DNA of 12,663 nucleotides from Bacillota bacterium (GTDB lineage Bacteria > Bacillota_A > Clostridia > Lachnospirales > Lachnospiraceae), in assembly GCA_023443925.1 (NCBI GenBank), contig JAEZSL010000179.1, forward strand, positions 1-12,663, written 5' to 3'. A program made the position numbers and the translations under genes. Positions 1-6,100 of this stretch are shown here, piece after piece; position 1 is the stretch's first letter; every line of letters starts with the position of its first letter. The notes below the pieces were generated by a model, which saw nothing but the letters and a program-made list of their open reading frames with translations, searched no databases and was not told the origin of the DNA.

Positions 1-2
1 AA

Positions 3-260
3 GTCGATGTAAGGGTAACAGATAAAACAATTGAAATCTTCTACAATCATAACCGCATCGCGTCCCATCGAAGGCTTCATGGTCGGAAGGGACAATACGA
101 CACCATCGTAGAGCATATGCCGGAAGACCACCAGAAATATCTGGAATGGAACGGTGACCGCTTCCGTTAATGGGCTGAACGGATTGGAAACAATACGTAC
201 AAGGTAGTGGATGCCATCCTTACCTCCAAGCGTGTGGAACAACAGACTTATAAAGGCTGA
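3..260 (+). pseudogene. IS21-family transposase IstA, C-terminal remnant with in-frame stop
   Basis: Reading from base 3, the frame encodes the C-terminal part of an IS21-type IstA transposase: a DVRVTDKTIEIFYN-like start, then HGRKGQYDTIVEHMPEDH and YLEWNGDRFR. A TAA at 168-170 interrupts it. The same frame continues with WAERIGNNTYKVVDAILTS and VEQQTYKG before a TGA at 258-260. Intact relatives read through with a Lys at the stop position, so an AAA-to-TAA nonsense change is likely. The true C-terminus and the IstB helper ATPase gene are missing, because the sequence switches to IS66 coding sequence near base 258. The left end lies outside the window. Family assignment is from recognised conserved motifs; the element is certainly inactive. 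Confidence 0.85.
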
Positions 261-1222
261 AATACGAGCTGGCTGTTCCCCTGTACCGCCAGGAAAAAGA
301 GTGGGAAGCACTTGGCGTCAATTTAAGCCGTGCGACCATGTCAAATTGGATCCTTACCAGCTACCGGGACAGGCTTTCACCAGTTGTGGGGCTGCTTCAT
401 ACAAAACTATTAGAGCAGGAATACTTACACATCGATGAAACACCTGTGCAGGTGATGAATGAGCCGGGAAGAATACGACCGATTCCTATATGTGGGTCTA
501 CTGTTCCATAAAAGGTGCACAAAACCCAATCCGGCAGTTTGTGTACCAACCGGGACGAAGTAGAAAATACCCACAATCCCATTTGGAAGGTTATCACGGA
601 TTTATTCATACCGATGCCTACAAGGGATATGAGAAGGTTACTGGTATTACCCGCTGTATCTGCTGGTCTCATCTGCGGAGATATTTTGTAGATGCGCTCC
701 CAAAAGATATCAATCGTCCCGATGCAACAATTCCAGCCACGGCGATTAAGTATATCAATCATCTCTTTGAAATAGAAAATAAATTGGAAGTCCTTTCTCC
801 AGAAGGAAGAAAAGAACAGCGTCTGATACAGGAAAAACCTGTACTGGATGCTTTCTGGTTGTGGGTAGAGGAATCTGCTCCCAAAGTATTGCCAAGTTCC
901 AAACTTGGAAAAGCATTTACCTATGCATACAATCAGAAAGCAGGACTTATGAATTACCTGAAGGCGGGAACTGCAGCATTTCAAATAACCTGGCGGAAAA
1001 TAGCATTCGTCCTTTTACAATTGGCAGAAAGAACTGGCTGTTCTCTGGCAGTCCCCAAGGAGCCGAGGCAAGTGCTAGTATATACACTCTAATTGAAACG
1101 GCAAAGGCCAATGGTCTGAGTCCCATGAAATATATTCAGTTTAAACTTCGTTCCTAGAATATCCTGAATATCTGGAAGAATACATGCCCAGGGATCCGCT
1201 GATCCAGAAACTGTGTCGATAA
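260..1222 (+). pseudogene. IS66-family transposase TnpC, 5'-truncated and frameshifted
   Basis: This is the C-terminal portion of an IS66-type DDE transposase, readable only by switching frame. Frame 2 (260 to about 476) gives KYELAVPLYRQEKEWEALG and the first catalytic Asp in HIDETPVQV (codon 434-436). Frame 1 (about 476-963) gives SYMWVYCSIKGAQNPIRQF and the second Asp in IHTDAYKGYE (613-615). Frame 3 (about 964-1150) gives CSISNNLAENSIRPFTIGRK with the catalytic Glu (996-998). Frame 2 again (1154-1222) gives LEYPEYLEEYMPRDPLIQK and the natural stop. The three catalytic residues survive but sit in three different frames. The N-terminal half (HTH and zinc-binding parts) is absent, replaced by IS21 sequence. 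Recent decay is suggested by few in-frame stops between the small indels. Single-gene readings of the pieces would be wrong. Confidence 0.9.
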
Positions 1223-1260
1223 AGTCAACCTTTCATTATAACGGAAGGTTGGCTCTTTTT
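1223..1260 (+). terminator. Rho-independent terminator after IS66 tnpC remnant
   Basis: Bases 1223-1234 (AGTCAACCTTTC) pair with 1243-1254 (GGAAGGTTGGCT) along 12 positions, including G-U pairs, around an 8-nt loop. A T-tract follows at 1256-1260. It lies just past the natural tnpC stop at 1222 and would keep IS transcription out of the collar-protein locus. Confidence 0.75.
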
Positions 1261-1267
1261 AAATACA

Positions 1268-1287
1268 CGATTTTATTTGACGCTTAC
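1268..1287 (-). repeat. IS66 right terminal inverted repeat
   Basis: On the minus strand, bases 1287 to 1268 read GTAAGCGTCAAATAAAATCG, matching the general form of IS66 terminal repeats. Its mate has been lost together with the left end of the element. The base after 1287 is the inferred boundary with the older flanking DNA. Confidence 0.6.
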
Positions 1288-1340
1288 AACATTTCAATAA
1301 AAAGTCAAAATTTATTTCGGGTTTCCCTCCCCCCTTATAC

Positions 1341-1367
1341 GGTATGATGAGGTATCATCAGTATAAT
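1341..1367 (+). promoter_or_regulatory. Putative promoter with operator-like palindrome upstream of the collar-protein genes
   Basis: A perfect -10 hexamer TATAAT lies at 1362-1367. No good -35 is seen at the matching distance (1339-1344 is ACGGTA), which suggests an activator-dependent promoter. The would-be spacer is filled by a 16-bp interrupted palindrome TGATGAGGTATCATCA (1345-1360), which is also a near-perfect 10-bp direct repeat (GGTATGATGA then GGTATCATCA, 1341-1360). This location suits a regulator binding site. The first gene starts at 1450, giving a leader of about 75 nt. Confidence 0.5.
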
Positions 1368-1383
1368 ATAGCACTGAAAGACT

Positions 1384-1405
1384 GCCCAGCCAACGGCATT
1401 TGGGC
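1384..1405 (+). other. Hairpin in the 5' leader of the collar-protein transcript
   Basis: GCCCA (1384-1388) pairs with TGGGC (1401-1405), and directly inside it GCC (1389-1391) pairs with GGC (1395-1397) around the loop AAC, leaving an ATT bulge. It lies between the putative promoter and the ribosome binding site (AAGGAGG, 1435-1441). No known riboswitch class was recognised. Confidence 0.4.
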
Positions 1406-1449
1406 GTATCCGCACTATCTAAAACAATGAGAGTAAGGAGGAAATTATT

Positions 1450-1701
1450 ATGGACCCTTATATTGGTCAGATTCAGCTATTTCCCTATAATTTTGAACCC
1501 AGAGGCTGGGTTCTGTGTGATGGAAGAACAATGCAGATCATGCAAAATCAGGCATTATATTCTCTCATAGGAAAAATATTTGGAGGCAATGGAACGACTG
1601 AATTTAAGTTACCCGACTTAAGAAATGCAAATCCTCTTGCAACGACCAACCAGATGAAGTATTACATAGCAGTTGAGGGGCTGTATCCCATGAGATCATA
1701 A
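1450..1701 (+). CDS. Phage tail collar domain protein (MdpB-like), copy 1
   Basis: This 83-aa protein consists essentially of one phage tail collar domain, the type also called microcystin-dependent protein MdpB. Visible hallmarks are the N-terminal MDPYIGQIQLFPYNFEPRGW, then the VLCDGRTM motif around residue 24, NQALYSLIGKIFGGNG around residues 34-50, TTEFKLPDLR, and a C-terminal YYIAVEGLYP strand. The start has a strong AAGGAGG 8 nt upstream. There is no signal peptide or membrane segment. It is the first gene of a same-strand group with a paralog 42 nt downstream and a discoidin-like protein after that. In phages this fold trims and attaches tail fibres; free-standing bacterial copies are common and their function is poorly known. 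No other phage genes are nearby, so a bacterial surface or secreted role is plausible but inferred. Confidence 0.88.
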   Translation: MDPYIGQIQLFPYNFEPRGWVLCDGRTMQIMQNQALYSLIGKIFGGNGTTEFKLPDLRNANPLATTNQMKYYIAVEGLYPMRS

Positions 1702-1743
1702 TTTGCAGCAGCCTTAATCATGGATGGAAAGGAGAGAAAATGC

Positions 1744-1989
1744 ATGGATGAATTTTTGATTGGTGAAATCATTCCTGTACCCTATACGTTTGTACCTGAG
1801 TTTACGCTGTACTGTGATGGGCAGGAGTACCCGGTTCAGCAGTTTCAGCTACTATTTGCTTTAATTGGATTTACGTTTGGAGGCAATGGTTCCACTACAT
1901 TTCGTGTTCCCAATCTAAAAGGATTTGAACCCAACCCCAATATCCGTTATGCCATTGTGACAGATGGCATATTCCCCGATCGGTATTAG
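1744..1989 (+). CDS. Phage tail collar domain protein (MdpB-like), divergent copy 2
   Basis: An 81-aa paralog of the preceding protein. It keeps the order of motifs: IGEIIPVPYTFVPEFTLYCDG, then QLLFALIGFTFGGNGSTTF, then RVPNLKG and a C-terminal YAIVTDGIFPDRY. It has lost the usual GW before the CDG motif and the usual NQALF/SLIG form (here QFQLLFALIG), so it is the more divergent of the pair. The ATG at 1744 is preferred because AAAGGAGA at 1728-1734 lies 9 nt upstream; the in-frame ATG at 1720 overlaps that region and would add eight charged residues unlike the family. No signal peptide or membrane segment is present. Side-by-side divergent copies suggest a hetero-oligomeric assembly, but this is inference. 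Confidence 0.85.
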   Translation: MDEFLIGEIIPVPYTFVPEFTLYCDGQEYPVQQFQLLFALIGFTFGGNGSTTFRVPNLKGFEPNPNIRYAIVTDGIFPDRY

Positions 1990-2052
1990 TCAAATGCTGA
2001 TATCGATGAATAACCGTATTTCAATTTACCGGAAAGGATTGATGAGATAAAT

Positions 2053-3069
2053 ATGGGTATAAATTTGGCTTTGAATGCAGATATAACTGCAAGCAGTTAT
2101 GTCGATCCTTATGCGCCTGGCAGAGCTGTAAACGGAATAGTCAGTGACCCCACCTCCAGGTGGCTGTGTGCTGCTCTGCCGGGGTGGCTGCGTCTTGATT
2201 TAAAAAAGTCCTGCTGGGTCGGTCAGTGGACAGTAAAAAGTATAGGAAGTAACGCTGGCTGGCCGGACAATTATTGTATGACTTCGTTTCGTCTGGAAAG
2301 CAGTTTAAATGGAACTAATTGGACCACAGTGGATTCCGTAACCGGCAATACAAACAATACGTGTACGCGAGTGCTGGTAAATCCGGTATATGCCAGATAT
2401 TTCAGACTCTTCGTTCCTGGAGAAGGGGGATTACAAGCCAATAAATCCGCCGCGTCTGTCATGGAACTGGAACTGATAGAAACAGATGTGGCCGTTCTGA
2501 CTTCCCTGGAAATAAAGGATAAAGAAGAGCACACAGCAGTGCTGACTCCTGTATTTCATTCAGATACGCTGTCATATACTTCCGATGTCGGATATGATTC
2601 CGACCGTATCACAGTGATTCCTGTTGCATCAAAAACTACGGCAGCTATTACAGTCAACGGGCAGGCACTGACAGAGGGAAAAGCTTCTGTCAATATGATT
2701 AACGGATCAAACAGGGTTGAGATTAAGGTGACTTCAGCAGGCGGCTGTACTGTGGTTTATCAGGTATCTGTTACCAGGGCAAGCAGTCCTTATCTGGCTT
2801 CGGTAAAATTAACGGGATTTCGAATGTCTGGTTTTGTAAAGACAACGTACAATTATAGTTTAAGCACAAAATCGCTTGCCAGTACGGTAGTTACTCCAAC
2901 AGCAGAAGATACGGAAGCCGCCGTTGCTATTTCCTTAGATGATGTTGTATATAATAGCGGTGAGTCGATTCCTCTCAATGAAGGTCTTAATCCAATCAAC
3001 ATTAAGGTGACCTCCAAAACAGGAGTTGACAGCAGAATTTATGTTTTCAATATTACCAAAAGTACATGA
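2053..3069 (+). CDS. F5/8 type C (discoidin) protein with two cadherin-like beta-sandwich domains
   Basis: A 338-aa protein. Residues about 3-145 look like an F5/8 type C/discoidin domain: NLALNADITASSYVDPYAPG, RAVNGIVSDPTSRW, WLRLDLKK, a variable loop with SSLNGTNWTTVDS, YARYFRLFV and a final VMELELIE strand. Such domains usually bind carbohydrates or cell surfaces. Residues about 148-335 hold two domains resembling the bacterial cadherin-like beta-sandwich (LTSLEIKDKE to YQVSVTRA, then LASVKLTGF to YVFNITKST), each ending in the NxIxIKVTS..G....Y.V..T pattern. The discoidin domain begins almost at the initiator Met and there is no signal peptide. The ribosome binding site is weak (GATGAGA, 2040-2046). 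It lies 63 nt after the second collar gene, so co-transcription is likely. A role as a glycan-binding partner of the collar proteins is inferred. Confidence 0.82.
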   Translation: MGINLALNADITASSYVDPYAPGRAVNGIVSDPTSRWLCAALPGWLRLDLKKSCWVGQWTVKSIGSNAGWPDNYCMTSFRLESSLNGTNWTTVDSVTGNTNNTCTRVLVNPVYARYFRLFVPGEGGLQANKSAASVMELELIETDVAVLTSLEIKDKEEHTAVLTPVFHSDTLSYTSDVGYDSDRITVIPVASKTTAAITVNGQALTEGKASVNMINGSNRVEIKVTSAGGCTVVYQVSVTRASSPYLASVKLTGFRMSGFVKTTYNYSLSTKSLASTVVTPTAEDTEAAVAISLDDVVYNSGESIPLNEGLNPINIKVTSKTGVDSRIYVFNITKST

Positions 3070-3084
3070 AATACAAATAAATGA

Positions 3085-3127
3085 TCTCGGGGCATAAAGC
3101 GGTTCGTTCTTCTTTATGTCTCTGAGA
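3085..3127 (+). other. Imperfect hairpin between the discoidin and giant surface protein genes
   Basis: Left arm 3085-3099 (TCTCGGGGCATAAAG) and right arm 3112-3127 (CTTTATGTCTCTGAGA) pair at CATAAAG/CTTTATG and again at TCTC/GAGA, with a mismatched middle. No T-tract follows, so it is not a convincing terminator. It could be an mRNA-processing or stability element between the upstream genes and the large gene. Confidence 0.35.
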
Positions 3128-3149
3128 ATTTAATGGAGAGTGTGATGGA

Positions 3150-6100
3150 ATGATTTTAAGTAAAAGCTCCCGCTTTTTAAGCGGCATACTCATTGCAGCG
3201 GTGCTGATATCCTCTGTTCCGGTAAATGTATATGCGGAAACAGGTGAAGTTTTAAGTGAAAATGACCGGGATGCCAAATCAATTAGTGGCTGGACCGGAG
3301 AGAGCATTGATGCCAGGACTGGTATTTTTGATACAATTGTTGAACCTGTTTCCAACTGGTATCAGTACAATATGCAGAATCCTATTGGAGTAAGTTCTCC
3401 AACAGACGGTGATGGTGATGAGAATATTTTTGAATACTGCCCTTATTATGAAACGAAAGATAACAGCAAAGGGAAAATATATAAAGATTATATCATTCAA
3501 GACCCCGGATATTATGCGTTGACTGCTAATGCTGAGATTTTTCTGCGGTCTGGGGGCGATGAAGGAAAACTGACAATTGAACTCTATTCTGATACTTCGG
3601 GAACTGGCACCCCCATTAACAGCTCAACAGTATCATCAGCCGGATTTACAACGGAAGTGTGGCATACCTTATCCATTAATTCGCTATCCCTTACCGCAGA
3701 TGTAAAAAGGATCAGGTTTATTTTAGAGGCAACGGCCGCAGACATCAATAACGCAGACGACTATATTGATTTTGACGGTCTCAGCATGAAATTTACCAAG
3801 GTGGCAGCACCTCCAATTATTACCAATCTGGGCGGGAACGCCTTTTTTACAGAAGGATCTTTACCGGTCTATCTGGATTCCGGAAGTGATGCAACTGTGA
3901 CGGTGGATACCGCTTTTGGCAGAACCTATGACGGGGGTTCGGTTGTAGTATCATTAATCAGCGGATCCGTAATTACAGAAGATGAATTAAAGATTGATGA
4001 AAGTGGTGGTATTACGTTGTCTGGAGAGAATGTTAAGTATCTTGATACTGTGATTGGTACTTATACAGGTGGATCTTCAGGAACTAACCTGACCATAAAT
4101 TTAAATTCCAATGCTGATAACAGCAGTGTAACAGCTTTATTAAGAGCAATTGTATACAATAATAAAAACAATCTTAAGCCCAACACTATGATAAGAACAA
4201 TCCGTATATCCGTAGAAGATAATACTGGAATTTCGGGTAATGCTGATGTTGCCGTTACGGTTAATAATATCAATTTTCGTCCGGTAAGAAAAAGCGGGAT
4301 AACGAATACGGGTACTGATCAAGTACCGGTAAAAAATGCATATCACCTGGATTTAAGTACAATATTTGAGGATGCGGACACCGATTCATTAACTTATAAA
4401 GTAAAGGTTAATAACTCAATTGCGGAGGTAGCACAAGAGAGTTATGAATATACCCCGCAAACAGCAGGCGTATATACTCTGGAATTTACCGCCAATGACG
4501 GAATGGTGGACTCTACAGACACCTACACGGTGACACTGACAGCACTCAATACAGCTCCGGTCAGAAAAAGCGGAGTACCTGCCTCCGATTCAATAAACAT
4601 GGTAGTTAATACAGCTTTTTCCCTTAACTTAAATGATATTTTTGAAGATGCAGATGGCGATACCCTTTCTTATAAGGTAAAAATTAACGGGCTAACGGAG
4701 CAGACAGCGGTTAGCAGCTATTCTTACACGCCAACCGCAACAGGTACGTATACCCTGGAATTTAAAGCCAATGACGGACATGATGATTCGGCAGATACCT
4801 ACACGGTAACGCTGAATGCGGTAGCACCCAATACACCCCCGGCAAGAAAAACCGGAGTGAGTGATACAAAGGAAGAGACAGTGCCAGTTAAAAAAGCCTG
4901 CGGGATTAATCTGAATGAGATATTTGAAGATGCTGATGGCGATTCATTATCCTATAAGGTAAAGGTAAATGGCGGAGCGGAGACGGCAGCAGACGGAAAT
5001 TATTCCTATACTCCCTCATCCGCAGGAACACACACGCTGGTGTTCAGGGCCTATGATGGAAGTGCAGACTCCATAGATACCTATACGGTAATACTTACAG
5101 CTGTGAATACCCCTCCGGCAAGAAGAAGTGAAGCAGGGGAATCAATATCTGATAATGTAACAATAGGCAGTACCTACACTATGGATTTAAGTACAATATT
5201 TGAAGATGAGAACCAGGATTCGCTTACTTATAAAGTAAAGATTGACGGTGGTACGGAAGAGATTGTAAGTATGCCTTATTCCATTAACCTAACCAGTTTG
5301 GGAACGTATACTCTGGTATTTAAGGCATATGATGGATTTTCTGATTCCACAGACAACTACACAGTAATCCTGAATGTAAAGGAACCCAACCGGGCACCGG
5401 CCAGAGCAGCCGGGGTAGAAGAATCGGAGTCAATAACAACACCGGTAAATTCCAATATTGTCAAGAACCTTACAAATATATTTGAGGATGACGATGGTGA
5501 TTCGCTGACCTATAAGGTAAAGATTGACAGCAATCCGGAAGTGGCAGCTAATGATTATTTTACCTATATAGTTCCTGCCCTTGGCGCCCATACCCTGGTG
5601 TTTAAAGCCAATGACGGAACGGTAGATTCCACTCAAACCTATACGGTGTATATTACAGCAACAAAAGATCCTGTCAAATCGGTCACTGCACCTAACCCGG
5701 TGACAGGAGTAACGAACGGTGCAGCAAAAACAGCCGCTGCACTTCATTTACCGGAGAAGGTGGTCCTTGTTACTGAAATGGGAACTGTATTGGCTGATGT
5801 AACCTGGGATGTGACAGCCAGCTCCTATGATCCGGATCAGAAGACGGAACAGACATTTGATGTAGAAGGTACCGTAAGTCTTCCTGATAAAGTTTATAAT
5901 CCGGACGGCATATCCCTGGACGTAACGGTTACTGTGACCGTTAAAGCAGAAGTGCTGGTGGATAAGGTTCTGGAGAGTATTCTTCCGTTGTCCCCAGTAA
6001 CAGGAATTCCAAACGGTACAGCAAAAACAGCCGCTGCACTTGGTCTTCCTGTAAATGTAGATCTTGAGACGGATAATGGAACCGTACCGGCTATTGTTAC

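Larger units (their letters stand above)
259..1287 (+). mobile_element. IS66-family element remnant (right part)
   Basis: The decayed tnpC is followed by a terminator and then a sequence that, read inward from base 1287 on the minus strand, begins GTAAGCGTCAAATAAAATCG. IS66 elements characteristically end in inverted repeats starting GTAA followed by GCG- or ACG-like bases, so 1287 is the likely outer edge. The left end, tnpA and tnpB are missing, so no target-site duplication can be checked within the window. Confidence 0.75.

Noticed and set aside
211..438. Open frame of 75 codons over the IS21/IS66 junction
   Set aside because: It is out of frame with both recognisable transposase readings and has no ribosome binding site.
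490..1157. Two overlapping frames (490-1092 and 861-1157) as separate genes
   Set aside because: They are consecutive pieces of one frameshifted IS66 TnpC; the end of the first and the beginning of the second are out-of-frame noise.
1368..1450. Cyclic-di-GMP or other known riboswitch in the collar leader
   Set aside because: The leader is too short (about 75 nt) and its only clear stem lacks the conserved bases of the classes I can recall.
1450..3069. Prophage or phage-tail gene cluster
   Set aside because: Only collar domains recall phages; no tail tube, baseplate, capsid, holin or integrase genes are visible on either side.
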